DNA of 64,000 nt from Rhizophagus irregularis (lineage: Eukaryota > Glomeromycota > Glomeromycetes > Glomerales > Glomeraceae), in NCBI RefSeq assembly GCF_026210795.1, contig NC_089437.1, positions 3,534,001-3,598,000 of the forward strand, in the 5' to 3' direction. Shown here in pieces: positions 1 through 11,909 of the stretch. Under the pieces are notes generated by a model. The model had not been told where the DNA came from, searched no databases, and saw nothing but the letters and a program-made list of their open reading frames with translations. Numbering within the stretch: position 1 is the first letter of the stretch; every line of letters starts with the position of its first letter. A program made the translations under genes and the position numbers.

Positions 1-400
1 CCTACAGTATAAAAAATTTATTCTGTGTTTTTTATTCCATGTTATTTCTGTAAATATATCATATTTCACGGAGTTTTTACGGAAACTACGGATAAAATTT
101 AAAAATAATTTATTTTCTTTTATTTTTTTCATACTTAATTTTATTTAAATATATAGGTGATGATTATTAACTTTCAAAAATTTGACTCCTGAAAAATCGT
201 TTCAATTACGATTATATTTTTTTAGATAAGTGATAATTAATCACATATATTAGTTTTTAATTCTCTACAACATAAAAAATTTATTCCGTGTTTTTTCCGT
301 AAATGTATCATGTTCACGGAGTTTTTACAGAAATTACGGATAAAATTTTTTAAAAAAATAATTTATTTTCTTTTATTTTTTTCATATATGTATTAAGCGT
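1..400. repeat. Pair of ~125-bp direct repeats
   Basis: Two similar AT-rich blocks, about 2-132 and 262-388, share the order AAAAAATTTATTC, GTGTTTTTT, CACGGAGTTTTTAC, ACGGATAAAATTT and a T-rich tail ending TTTTTTTCATA. Each block also contains a short inverted motif (CCGTAAA / TTTACGG). The family is not recognised and no coding potential is seen. The repeat may continue beyond the left edge of the window. Confidence 0.6.
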
Positions 401-1040
401 ATTTCATTTTACTCTACTTCATTAATTTTTAGCGAGGGTTTTTCTGTAGTGCATGCTTTTAAGGATTAGTTCTTTGTGAATTTTGATTTTTTAATACTAA
501 AGTAATAAAAGCATTTAGTTTAGAAGTTTATAGTAAAAAAAAATAAACCGCTACCTCAACCTCGTAGATGAACTTGCACTTTTTTCATAATTTAGAAAAT
601 ACTTTCACTATAATACTAGTTAAGTCATGATAATTTAACGTTGTCTTTTTTTCTGTCTTGGTGGTGCATCGAACTCCCTGCGGCCGATGGTTGATCATGA
701 TCACCTTATAAAAATGGATAAAGCTTTTTTTTTTAAAAAAAAATAAAAATAAAAAAACAAATCTCATTGAATATTAGCAAGTGTTTGATAGTAATTATTC
801 AACTATACATCATAAAAGTATAACATTTTTTGTAATCTATATCCCCATAGATAAAACGTTCTACGTTCTTGATTTCTGTAACTTCTAAAGTAATTAATGA
901 ATTGAAAAAAAAAATATTTAATGTTTTAAAAAACTACTAAAACAGATGAGAACGCTGACTTAAATCAAACACAAGAGGCTGGTGACGATAATAATAACTT
1001 ATCTATTAAGGAAAATTGATGATTAAAGTGATTAGTAAGT
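401..1040. other. AT-rich stretch, nothing recognised
   Basis: Short open frames here are low-complexity and lack a plausible start context or domain. I see no RNA gene or transposon end. Confidence 0.5.
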
Positions 1041-1375
1041 TTATTTAAACAGGAACTTAAAAGTAGCACAGAGGATCAATCCACCAATACAAACAACCAT
1101 TAGAAGTTGTATGATAATTAACACAATAGCCAAGGAGAAGTGAATTGTAGGCGTGATTGTAAGATTACCACCCAAGAATGGTACTATCAGACGTCCAGCA
1201 GAAAATGTTAAGTTAAAAATATTGGCCAAATTTCGTTCAAGTGGTTTAAAATTTACGATTATTAAGTACGCAAGTTCCAAGATGACAAGACATGTTAATT
1301 GTGCGATTCCACTGTGGTGACCTATTGCTACTACTAGCGAATTAAGAAGCTGGTATCCCATTAATACACGATCCT
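1041..1375 (-). pseudogene. C-terminal piece of a membrane protein
   Basis: A minus-strand frame of about 106 residues ends in a normal stop. It is strongly hydrophobic, with about three membrane segments (near residues 18-40, 55-70 and 72-100) separated by a basic loop containing KPLERN. A possible splice acceptor (TTAAAG) lies just upstream of the first Met, so this could be the last exon of a longer polytopic membrane protein. I could not find the upstream exons, so a gene remnant is the safer call. The family is not recognised; fungal TRP-like channel tails look similar in composition, but that is only an impression. Confidence 0.3.
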
Positions 1376-3645
1376 TTAATTAATTTGTATATAATATAGT
1401 ACACCAAATAAAGTAATCCAGCAACTGTTGGTTTTTACTCCTGCTCGCGTCTATAATGTTCGTAGTAGTTACCTAGGAATTCTTCCTTTCGGCATCTACA
1501 AGATCTTGTCCGGGTCAGTTAATATAGAGAAAAAAAAGTAATAGGATAATACATCATGTTGACCTAACAATTGTATACAGATGCGCTAAACAAGTCTCAA
1601 ATATGCAATAAAATTATATTACTCACTACATGCAAAATAGCATGAAATGATTACAACTACTACTCTCTGAAATTGTTATTTATGTTCATATATTGAATTT
1701 GCTCTTCAGTTAGTAATACTAAAAAATTGATTAAAAAAAAAATCGTTAGTATGGTTGGTACCAGGGAACCACACTACATAAAAAAAAAACCTCCAAGAAA
1801 AGTGAAGGTAGCAAAACCACTTCAGTGTTCAAGAAGACAGGATTCTTTGCCCTTAATTAGTGTTGATAGATCTGTCATCCTGCCCTAGATCTTGCACAAT
1901 AAAGGATAAAGGGACTAAAAAGTCCCTACTGTCATGGTCTTGATACTATCGCAGGAGTACATAGGTTAATCCCTTCTTCAGGAAAACCAGTTCCACCTCT
2001 TCTCTTATCAGTCTTTTTTTGTCTGTAAGCTTGTTTATCGAAATAGCCTTCTTAGTGTGCTTACCTTAATAGACTTAACTCAGTGAAACTTATCATTTGA
2101 CAAGGATATTTAGCACATATATATCCTTGTTGATAGGAATAATATCTTCTTCAACAAGTGCAAAAGGTTCAATATGGTAAGAAGGATATTATGATAAGGA
2201 TATATTGGTAAGAAAGATAAGAAATATTATTATCATTAAAAAATTAATCCAAATTCTTCCAAGTTCGGAGAACACGTGACCAAAAATTCACAGCTCTGGG
2301 CCGCATTAGATAATTTGACCAGAATTATAGGTTGATAATTTTAATCGATTAACCGATTTTTGAGATACCTTAATCTCTTAGTCGATTAATTAATCGATTA
2401 ACCTTAATCGATTCCAAACTCTACCTCCACTTTCAAAGAATCCGCATTATCGTATGCCAAAGCCTGCCACCACTAGTAAATGTCTCCAAACATTTACCTC
2501 TCAAACAAAGATAGCTTTTTTGTAGGCTTAAGTCTATGATTGACAATGGCAAGTGGATTTAAGTGTTTTACTTTTTTTTATTTCACTGCATTAGCTTAAT
2601 CAATGTACATCATTTCTGATGAGGTTAAGATTGAAGTTAAAAAAATAAAGGTTCGTTATACTAGAAGTTTGACTCTTTTAAATGATTTTTCACTCTGTCA
2701 CTCTTGTTTTTTAGTTATAAAGGCCTTTTCTCTTATGATGCAAATTCAAAACATTCAAATAATTTAAATAATATGATATGAAAAAAAAAAGAACCAGCAA
2801 TTAATAATTAATAATGATTTAATGTGTCTCAGTAATATTATAATTCAAGTATGAATATTATTCTTACAAGTAATTAAATTTATTTTGGGCAACATTTTTT
2901 TTATATTTAATAATTTTTATGTAAATAGATAAGAAATTGGAATTTGAAATTGCAAAAAAAAAATTACAACAAAGAAGATGAGGATGGCTAATTTACAACA
3001 AAATTAAGGGATCTGACAGGTCTTGCATTAGAAATTATCAATAAATTGGAAATCCATCAGATGAGTCAAAGAAACAAATTGCGCATTTAGCTTTAAAAAG
3101 AAATGTCACATTTATTAACATAAAACAAAGCTTAACAAATGAAAGCACAAAGATTAATAAGTTCGAACATCCAGTTTAACATGGTGAGTGTTCACAATAT
3201 GCAACTAACCTCATAGTATTATGTTTAATAAATCTAAAAAGGGCAAGATTCATGATTAAAGGGAATATCTGTATGAAGCTTTTTTTTAGTAGGTAATATT
3301 AACAACAATCTCAATGAACTCCATAAATCAGAGAAAACATGTATTTGTATTTCAATTATTTTTAGCGAGTGTGTTTATTAAAAACATTGATGAATTGTTT
3401 ATTAAAAGCATCAATAAATGGTTATAAATACTGTCATAAAATTTATGACAAAGCGTTTTAACTATATAATTAGTGATTTGAAGTATTGTGAAATTGGGTG
3501 TAACATTAATTAAAACACTAAAAGATTTGTTGGTTGCCGATTGTACTAAAATAGAAAAGCTTGATTCGAAATGTATTTATATAATCAGAAAATTAATACC
3601 AAAGATGGGGGATCAGCATCTTAAAATGGAAATCACTCAAAAACT
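1376..3645. other. AT-rich intergenic region without a recognised gene
   Basis: About 2.3 kb with no convincing frame. It contains a small hairpin near 1913 (AGGGACT / AGTCCCT) and a cluster of TAATCGATTAA-type palindromic words at 2340-2412, which could be the tip of an old transposon. The opposite end was not found. Confidence 0.45.
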
Positions 3646-3665
3646 AATCTTATGTTAACGTTAAG
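3646..3665. repeat. Left target-site duplication of the LINE copy
   Basis: AATCTTATGTTAACGTTAAG is found again at 29560-29579 directly after an A-tail, with one C/T difference (19 of 20 identical). It marks the 5' end of the LINE insertion and shows that everything between entered one original locus. Confidence 0.85.
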
Positions 3666-3706
3666 ATCCTGTTTGGACTACGGATTTAGGGGGGATACCG
3701 GTTTGA

Positions 3707-4221
3707 TGGTTTCCAGCAAGGTGGACACTCAAAGAAAGAAAATAACGTGAGAAGTTCCAAGCTATGATTCGAAAAATTCCAGAATCGATGATGATAGCAG
3801 CCTTATGGAAAGACCATTGCCCACATTCATTCCTTTCTGCGATTAAGGGTTTGAAAAGCTTTAAAATTATACAGACTGCAAGGGGGATCGTAAACTTATT
3901 GGTTATTTTGAAAAGTGGGTTGATATGCGTACAGCATTAGATAATCAATTTGATTGGGAGCAATTGCACCTGTCTTGGAATCGACATGATTCTCCATCGC
4001 AACGAACAAGGTCATTTGGTAATAATACCAACAAGGACCGGTAACGAACTTCAGGAAGTCGACAGACTGATAAAAGTAAACAGAATTCTAAGAATTCTAA
4101 AAAGAAACCACAAGAGGCAAAATCTGAGAAGCATAAAAAGCAGAAGAAAGATAAGTCCCGTAAAACATCACGATCAAAGGTCTTAGCGGAAATTTTAGAT
4201 GTTTTACGTAAATTAATTTAG
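3707..4221 (+). pseudogene. LINE ORF1-like protein, degraded
   Basis: Translation in pieces gives a pattern I associate with Glomeromycete LINE first-ORF proteins: WFPARWTLKERK, then REKFQAMIRKIPES, FKIIQTARG, KLIGYFEKWVDMRTAL, a Lys/Ser-rich tail and a final LAEILDVLRKLI. One in-frame TAA in place of an expected CAA near 3739, and frame changes around 3887 and 4043, show it is not functional. The role in intact copies is probably nucleic-acid binding, by inference. The stop at 4219 is followed within 130 bp by the Polinton end. Confidence 0.6.
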
Positions 4222-4351
4222 GATATACTAAATTTTTTTAGGTTTTAGAATAATTTTCTTTTTGTTTTATAGTGTGTTTTTTTTTTAGAAAAATATTTTT
4301 GATCTAGTCACCAAAGAATGTACGAATACCGGTAGGGTGCTTATGCATGTG

Positions 4352-4837
4352 AGTCGTCGGGCTGGTAGTGTGCCTCGCTAGCACTCATCCCACCTCGGCC
4401 ATGGCCTCGCAGTACCTACATCACCCCTCCGTGGGGCGGAAAATCCCTATACATCTGAAACAATATGAAACAAGATCTGAAACATAACAATATAAGCAAA
4501 AAAGGATAAAATAAGGGAAAAGAGAGGAAAATAAGAGAGAATCAGAGAGGGTGTTTCGATGTTTCAGATGTTTCGGCAATTTTGGTAAAAGTCAGGTGAA
4601 GATAACCCTCCCAGAAAAAGTTTTGATTTTACCCCCCCAGATCTGAAACTTCTGAAACATCTGAAACCGATTCAGGATTCTGTTCGTTTTCTTATTGGAG
4701 GCAGTGAGATAACAAACCGAGTGAACAGGTAGGTCAATAGCCCCTAGAAGGTCTGGAGAACCACAGGAGGGTAATCGGGTAGGAGCGCGGATCTTTGGAA
4801 AAAATATATTCGGCAATTGAAGATTAGGTAACTATAA
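4352..4837 (+). repeat. Polinton left terminal inverted repeat
   Basis: Starts AGTCGTCGGGCTGG and pairs over 486 bp with 28905-29390. It carries several copies of the word CATCTGAAAC/GATCTGAAAC and a purine-rich stretch. Open frames of about 74 residues in each arm are mirror images of the repeat, not genes. Confidence 0.95.
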
Positions 4838-4847
4838 GTAACATACA

Positions 4848-5363
4848 ATGATAAACTTACACGCCGCCACTTCTCTTGCCGAAGACCTCGGGCTTGATCT
4901 TGTAGACATCTATGGAATCCGTAAATGGATCCAAATTCGGGCATCACCCCTCAATGACCCGGACATAGTAGCAGAGATGGTCAGAAACCTTCCGGTTAAA
5001 GAATTCGGAAAACATCTCAAGATTAACAGACTCTGGTATAACTGTTGTAAAGCCGAGTTGTGGAAGCGGCATAAAGAAGCTGAAGAGGTATACAAACAGG
5101 CAGTAGACTACTACAAGGAAGCCATTGACAATTTCAATGAAGCCGATCAGAAAAAATACACCAGGTTTGCAGGGATGGTAGTAATAGAAAGAGCACTCCT
5201 CAGATGCGGCTTTATAACGCAAGAGTCCGACTGGGAGAAATGGACTCAAATAACGTACAACATCCAATTGCTTAAGGAAGGTCGCACTCCTGATGACTCG
5301 GATGATGAATCAGATGATGGAGAGGTATCTCTCGATGACTCAGATGATGAGGAATACTTTTAG
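4848..5363 (+). CDS. Polinton unknown protein with acidic tail
   Basis: 171 residues starting ten bases inside the left TIR, reading inward. The middle is helical and charged (residues ~50-105, with KEAEEVYKQAVDYYKEAI), and the end is a strongly acidic Asp/Glu/Ser tail from residue ~147 (DDSDDESDDGEVSLDDSDDEE). No domain is recognised. The position next to the TIR, ahead of the convergent pX-like gene, suggests an accessory or early gene, but this is inference. The frame looks whole. Confidence 0.6.
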   Translation: MINLHAATSLAEDLGLDLVDIYGIRKWIQIRASPLNDPDIVAEMVRNLPVKEFGKHLKINRLWYNCCKAELWKRHKEAEEVYKQAVDYYKEAIDNFNEADQKKYTRFAGMVVIERALLRCGFITQESDWEKWTQITYNIQLLKEGRTPDDSDDESDDGEVSLDDSDDEEYF

Positions 5364-5372
5364 AAAGCGGTA

Positions 5373-5693
5373 CTAATCCGTCTTCCTCTTTTTTGCCTCC
5401 TTAAGGCATTTATCAATACACTGCTTACACGTGTCATCAGAATCTAAGATTTTCTGCCCGAGTTTTTTGCATTGCCGATTGTATGCCGTCTGATGTCTTT
5501 TAGCCGCAGTTTCTTTTTTCTTCTCCTTGGTTTTCTTTTTGATAACCCAGTCTATCCCAGTAAAAGTATTCTTATGCATACCACAAACTGTGCAATCACC
5601 ATGCAGCCGGTAACGCCCATTTGTGGTCATATCTTGTATTTCACTAGCAGTTTCGGTTTCCTTCTTACACTTTAGGCAGTAAAATCGTGTCAT
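5373..5693 (-). CDS. pX-like zinc-binding protein (DUF5679-type)
   Basis: About 106 residues counted from the Met of MTRFYCLKCKKET. Two CxxC pairs (YCLKCKK near residue 5 and CTVCGMHK near 34), separated by TTNGRYRLHG, match the short zinc domain of adenovirus pX-like / DUF5679 proteins known from Polintons and large DNA viruses. The rest is Lys-rich with another CKQCIDKC near the end, fitting a DNA-condensing minor core protein. A longer upstream frame exists, but the zinc domain begins at this Met. It lies tail-to-tail with the acidic-tail gene. Confidence 0.6.
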   Translation of the reverse strand: MTRFYCLKCKKETETASEIQDMTTNGRYRLHGDCTVCGMHKNTFTGIDWVIKKKTKEKKKETAAKRHQTAYNRQCKKLGQKILDSDDTCKQCIDKCLKEAKKRKTD

Positions 5694-5737
5694 CTTAAGA
5701 TTTGAAGTCCAAAATCTTTCCTTTAATTTGTCGTAAT

Positions 5738-6829
5738 ATGTCGCATTTAGAGAATTATTACAAATACTACAATCTCTCCGGAGTACCAGCACGAATTCTA
5801 AAAGGTGAGGAGCACTACAACCTATACAAAAAGCCCCTAAAGGAGAAGTCATCAGAGCGTCCACGAGTAGTTGTATGGAAACCAAATGCGACGCATCAGG
5901 CAGATCTCGCAGAGATGCCAGTCGACCCCAAAGGATTCCACTATTTCCTCGTAGTGGTAGAAGTCGCGGGTAAACGAGTCGATGCAGAGCCCCTAAAGGA
6001 TAAAACCGCAAATAAGGTTCTCAATGGATTTGTTAAAATCTACAGAAGAAATCGCATTAAGCCACCAACACATCGAATAGAGACAGACTCCGGATCAGAA
6101 TTCACCAATGATCAGGTACGTGATTTTTTCCTGAATAGCCTAGGGGTGATGATGAGATTCGGCGAACCAGGAAGACACAAACAGCAATCATACGCTGAAC
6201 GAGCCATCCAAGCAATCCAGGAACCTCTCCTAAAACGAATGGTGGCACAGGAGTTGAAGACTGGGGTGACATCCGTGGAATGGTCAGAAGATTTCCATGA
6301 TGTGGTTAGTAAAATAGATGAAATCTGGCAAAGAAATCCTCCAGACATTCCGACTGGGTCACCCAAGGTGTCAAAAAAGATGGAAATTCTCTCTGAAGGA
6401 ATGCGAGTCTGAGTAAAGTTAGATGAACCTATCTCAGTACTCGGTAATAAACTCCATGGAAAATTTCGTACAGGAGACATAAGATGGAATCCCAATATCC
6501 GTGTCATCAAAAAAATGATACTCTCACCCGAACAACCTCCTACGTATCTTCTTGATGGACCACACGGGCGTCTAGGTGTATCCAGATGTGCGTACACCCG
6601 AAAAGAGTTGCAGATTGTTCCAGAAAATGAATATCCCCCACCTGATTCCGTGATAAGAGGGCAACCTGAAAGATTTGTACCTGAGCGGATACTCTGGCAT
6701 CGCATCAGGAAGGGTCAAGACCAGTATCTAGTCAAGTGGGAACGATACCCAGATACCGAAGCCACTTGGGAACCCGCTGACCGGTTGGAAGAGGATGTCC
6801 CTGCCTTAATCCGCAAGTTTTGGGAATAA
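5738..6829 (+). pseudogene. Polinton integrase with chromodomain, broken
   Basis: Retroviral-type integrase catalysing insertion of the element's ends. The catalytic triad is visible: D56 (HQADLAEM), D117 (IETDSGSEF) and E154 (YAERAIQ), a D-x60-D-x36-E spacing normal for this family. The last ~50 codons encode a chromodomain (ILWHRIRKGQDQYLVKWE, then TWEPADRL) that would target histone marks. No clear zinc HHCC head is seen before the core. The region carries about one break. It is convergent with the protease block at 6844. Confidence 0.85.
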
Positions 6830-6843
6830 AAAATAAATATTCC

Positions 6844-7662
6844 CTATTTTTTGTCTCCTCGATTCACATCAGAAACTATCGGGATAAAAACATTCTTCTC
6901 ATTACAAGTAAGGGCGATATGTTCACGTGATTCATGGACATCATAATTGTAACGTTTCAGACACGTCCGGCTCAATCCAATCTCCCTATGCTTGTAATCG
7001 CTTAAAACCGCGAGATTCTCAGTGATTACACAATCAGGGGTTAGTTTGATTGACACACCTTTTACCATGCCGAATGTCCTACCAGAACCCGGAGCACCGG
7101 ATATGTTATGTGTAATACTCTTGTCGATATCCAACCCTAATTCTTCAGCGGCTTCCCTCTGAATAAAAGACGCGTTAGCACAAGTGTCTGCTAAACACTG
7201 AATTGCTATCCCATTGACCTCCCCATCCAGCGCTAAAAGATCTTTAGTATTCTCCAAACGAGCTATGTCAATATCCATCGGGTCATCTTCCCCTGATATC
7301 CTCTTCTTGTTTTTCCTCAACTAGGTCTTCCGGAATCTCCGTACTTTTACGAGCAGACTTTAATTCTTCCCGAAGAATCTCGCGGAGTAATTTTCTAAAA
7401 TCTGCAGACCTTAATAAACTTAATGAATCATTTTTGGTGACGGCTTTTATAAGTGTGGGCTTACTACTAGTAACCTTCACAGGAATCTTAATAGGAGTCA
7501 TTTTAACTGATTTTTTTGGAACAGATTTAAGAAGTTTCGAGATACTTACACCCTTATCCGAGTTTACTTTTTTTTTGTACTTCGAACCGCACAAATCCGA
7601 AAACCACCTTCCTCATCGGGAACAATTTTCAAGTCATCAAAACTCGCGGTATTAGTATCAAT
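6844..7662 (-). pseudogene. Retropepsin-like protease and preceding basic segment, fossil
   Basis: The protease part contains an Asp-Thr motif within AIQCLADTCANASFI, followed by a second half with REIGLSRTCLKRYNYDV, the layout of retroelement aspartic proteases. Upstream on this strand is a Lys-rich stretch (PKKSVKMTPIKIPVK) followed by an acidic helix. Retropepsins cut Gag-type polyproteins. The block is cut off upstream by the CACTA at 7663, and a Gag-like gene in the same direction lies on the far side. A retropepsin is unusual in a Polinton, which normally has an adenovirus-type cysteine protease. Confidence 0.6.
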
Positions 7663-8520
7663 CACTGGTCGAAATCAAAAAAATCGGACATATGGAAAAT
7701 CAGCTAAAAATCAGACCAAAATCGACTGACATTACAAATCGGCACATCTGATTGATGCCAATCGGACAATTTAATGAAAATCCAGAAAAAAATCATCATA
7801 TTTGATTGACGGCTGATTGATGCTAGTTGAAATCAAAAAAAAAATCAGACAAATGGCAAATCAACCTAAAATTTGCCCAATATTCAAATATGTACTTCTA
7901 ATTTATGGAAAATTGACAATTCAATAAAAATTCAATAAAAATTCAATAAAAATTCGATAAAAATTCGGCAAAAAATCATTATATTTGATTGACGGCTGAT
8001 TGATGCTGGTTGAAATCAAAAAAAAAATCAGACAAATGGCAAATCAACCTAAAATTTGCCCAATATTCAAATATGTACTTCCAATTTATGGAAAATTGAC
8101 AATTCAATAAAAATTCAATAAAAATTCGATAAAAATTCGGCAAAAAATCATTATATTTGATTGACGGCTGATTGATGCTGGTTGAAATCAAAAAAAAAAT
8201 CAGACAAATGGCAAATCAACCTAAAATTTGCCCAATATTCAAATATGTACTTCCAATTTATGGAAAATTGACAATTCAATAAAAATTCAATAAAAATTCG
8301 ATAAAAATTCGGCAAAAAATCATTATATTTGATTGACGGCTGATTGATGCTGGTTGAAATCAAAAAAAAATCAGACAAAATGACAAATCAACCTAAAATT
8401 TGCCCAATATTCAAATATGTACTTCCAATTTATGGAAAATTGACAATTCAATAAAAATTCAATAAAAATTCGATAAAAATTCGGCAAAAAATCATTATAT
8501 TTGATTGACGGCTGATTGAT
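7663..8520 (+). repeat. CACTA left subterminal array of tip-like units
   Basis: Five tandem units start near 7663, 7822, 8005, 8177 and 8349. The last three are 172 bp each and nearly identical. Each opens with GCTGGTTGAAATCAAAAA, close to the element's own tip CACTGGTCGAAATCAAAAA, and ends with TTGATTGACGGCTGATTGAT. In CACTA elements subterminal repeats bind transposition proteins; that role here is inference. Confidence 0.85.
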
Positions 8521-8653
8521 ACAAAAAAAGTCATCAAAATTAACTTTTGAAAAACATGATTTGTCATTAAAATTCAGAAATTCGGAAAAATCAACACCAA
8601 ATTTATAGTCAATTACTCAATTTATTATAAATTTATGTCTAAAACTTATAAGT

Positions 8654-11600
8654 TTATAATTGGTATTTTCTACTAATTGGATTTACGGCTAAATACTCTC
8701 TTGCATTTTGCCGGTTTGAGATTTGGTAACTTACTGGTACAAATCTACCTAAAATATGATGCACAGGTATTATACAATCACGACTTATTGGATAAAATTC
8801 GGTATTCCACAACTCAACATTACAAATTTCATCACTGCTGAAATAGTATTGAATATTGGTTGAATTTGCGTGTTTATACCAACGAACGTATGCTAGAAAA
8901 TGTTCGACGGGACCATCCGGAAAGTCTACTACGTGAGTAAAATAATACTGAATTTGACCTGGGTAGGTGTCGACATCTTCATCATCCGTAATAAATTTCG
9001 CTAAGACGTACGAACTTTTTACATGTCTTAACGATAATGACGATCCAAAGACTTCTGAACCAATCCGACACCTTCCGAATTGGTTAATTTTGACCCTAAT
9101 TATTATATCGTTATCTAAACCTTCTACAAGAGGCCTCCGAAATCCAAATGATTCGTAAGTCGCATTGTAATATTCGACCATTAAATTTAACATTTCACTT
9201 GAAAGTAGTATATTATGAGATACCGGCTTAAGAAATTCACCTGGAAAGCCTTCTTTGCCAGAAATCTGTGAATCTTTAATATTTTGTGAATTCAGCCAAA
9301 ATCGATGCATCTCATCTGACGAAAATTCATCAGTAACTGAAAGGGACCCGATAGTACGCTGACTGTTTAGCAATTCAAGACCTTTTACTTCGATACCTGA
9401 ACTTATGATATTTTCGATTTGTTTATCAAACATTAATCGACGCATAAGTTCAGACTCAATTTTCCTGTTGCTGTTTGGTAACGAACCTAAAAGTGCGAAA
9501 TCAATAAATTATAAGCTAATATTGAAATCGTTAAAATCGTTAAAAAATCGTTAACGGATATTTACCTAAAATACCGTTCATACGTTCGAAAGAGAAACAC
9601 CAGAACGCATATAATGGTCCATAATCAGATGAGCAATCACGCAAATGCAGAGAAAGATGAAGATTCGGTGTGATCTTATCTCTGCCGTGGTGATTCTCAA
9701 TGAGCTTGACTATTTCGATAAGACTTCTATGGGCTTCATCCACCAAATTAGATTCTAGAATCCGATTTACCAAAATCGAACAAACCCTGACAAAATGATT
9801 CAGGATTCTTCTATCTACGTCTGAAAGGTGTTCCCAAAGTGATACAGTTGAATAAATTGTAAAGAATATTCGCCACTGATCGGCCGTAAAATTGGTGAAT
9901 CCCTCTCCACTATGAATTTTTCCTGGAATTCGACCTAAATCGGATGGTATCTGAAACTCGTCCATCTTTTTCTGAATTTTGTTCAAAGAATTTGGTGTCA
10001 AAATACCCCCATCGATCCAAATTCGTTTTACTATCCACTTCGCAATGCCCAGAAATAAGCAATGCATTGGATCGACTGTAATAAATCTAATAGGGTCAAA
10101 ATATGATAGACGCAACAATTCGGACCATCTAACGCCAGTTTCTTTGACGAAGCGCTTTCTAGCAGCGTCTGAGTTGCATCTTCGCCAACCTAATGCGTTT
10201 TGCCGGCGCTCATTCGAATCTCGAGCAGAATACCCTACATCATCCATTCCAGCAAAATTATGCTGCCCATTTTCATAATTTGCTTTTTTCTCACACCTGT
10301 GACATGAAACTAAGGCAGAAACATGACCGCAAATTTTTCTTGCGGCGGGAATGTCACATGATACTAAGATTAAAGCGCCACGAACTCTCTTTCCATTTTC
10401 GCATTCATAAGTACGATTTAGTGTTAACCCAGCCCAGAGTGTTTCCAATTCGTTAACTATTGGTGCTAAATAGTGGTTCACTTTATGTAGGCTGACCTCC
10501 TTTGGCCCAGGTAAAATGCCGAGAGTCAATAAATTTTCACGTCTAAATCGGATATCGCGTGGCAAATTGCATATAGCGGCATATATGACACCGATACTAT
10601 AAATGGTACTATCATATGGCTGAAACCAATCAAGATTCAGCATCAAGCCAAGATGAGAATCGGCTACTTCGCTTCTGAAAAAATTTGGCGAATCTTCATT
10701 GTCCGATTCTTTAAAATTCTTCCACACTTGCCCATCATATATATCGGTCAAAATATTATCAAAATTCGACCGATTAGCCCAATGTCGGAGAGAATTTTCA
10801 AACCCAGGCCGACAAAACATAGTGGCAAGTTGTTGATTGATTCCAGCAAACGGATACATTAAATTAGGTCGTATTATTGTTCGATTTGTCGATGCGCTAA
10901 TTTTTTCAGACAATGCCGTATTGCAAAGACGTGATCTGCGAACTGAAGAATTGGGAAATTCTATGTGTTGACATTTCATTATAGCAGGATTGTCCTCTTG
11001 TTTGAAATCTACCACTTCCTCTTTTTTATACAATTTGTGACATTTCGGACAAGGTACAAAACTATGAAATTGGTCATTTAATCCAAGCTTCTTTCTTGTT
11101 AAGTAAAGCGAATCTGGGAAATCATTAAAATCGTCACTACTGAACTCGCACAGGGCCAATTTCATAAATTTTATTAGAGTCTCAGTAGCTGTCTCTGCGA
11201 TATTGAATCTTGTTCGAAAGTTCATTATCCAAAGTAAAATCCATAAAAATCGATCATAATTCGATTCTAAATATGGTGGGTTTTGAAATGGTTCATAACT
11301 AGGTGGTGAATAGTCTTCAAAAATTTCAGAAATTCCAGAAATTGGATCATTATCTGATTCACTGCCTATAGACAATGTATCACTGTAGATATCTTCCTCT
11401 GTAGTATATTCGGATGATGATGAATCTTCTGGATCTTCTGAAATTTCCGGACGATTTGTATACTTTCTTGCACGTTGTCGAGGTAAGAAGTTAAATTCGA
11501 CATCTTGATGTTCATCATCAACATCATCTTGATTACTGTTATCTGATTTTTCCGATTCTTGTCTAATAGATTCGTCAATCATTCGTCCAGCTGAAGCGGG

Positions 11601-11909
11601 TATTGATGTTTCACCTATTTCAAGTTGACGAACTTGAGACGAAATTGTACCTTGCGAATCTTGGTATTCTTGATGTCTAGAATCGTGAATTTCTTTTGTG
11701 CGAGAATCCACCAAGTTGCCATCACAATCAGGACAATTACAAACTACTAGTTTTCTTTTATTACTTGTTGGTCTAGCAGAAGATACTATTTCTTCGTTTA
11801 TTATACCAGAAATTGATCTATTTCTACGAGTAGAAGATGGCTGATTTGAAGGTGATTCTTCATCATCAAGATCGTCAAGTATACTAGAGACTGACCTTTT
11901 TCTGCTCAT
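8654..11909 (-). CDS. CACTA transposase (Tnp2-type), 1058 aa, one intron
   Basis: Exons 9566-11909 and 8654-9486 with a 79-bp intron (9487-9565; donor GTAAAT, acceptor TTTTAG); together 3,177 nt stay in frame. The N-terminus is Ser/acidic with a zinc-like CNCPDCD (57-62) and a second CPKC (287-290). The catalytic core shows D427 in LGLMLNLDWFQP, D519 in SCDIPAARK, DPMHCLFLG (613-621) and E775 in FSFERMNGILG. The splice falls right after ILG and restores NGILGS...SELMRRL, as in relatives. It cuts and pastes the element by recognising the tips. No stop or frameshift seen, so it may be functional. Family certain; activity unknown. Confidence 0.9.

Noticed and set aside
2320-2420. ATCGATTAA-rich palindromic cluster as a transposon tip
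   Set aside because: The opposite end and target duplication could not be found.
4592-4816. 74-residue frame in the left TIR with a near-identical partner at 28926-29150
   Set aside because: The similarity follows from the TIR arms being inverted copies; no start context or domain.
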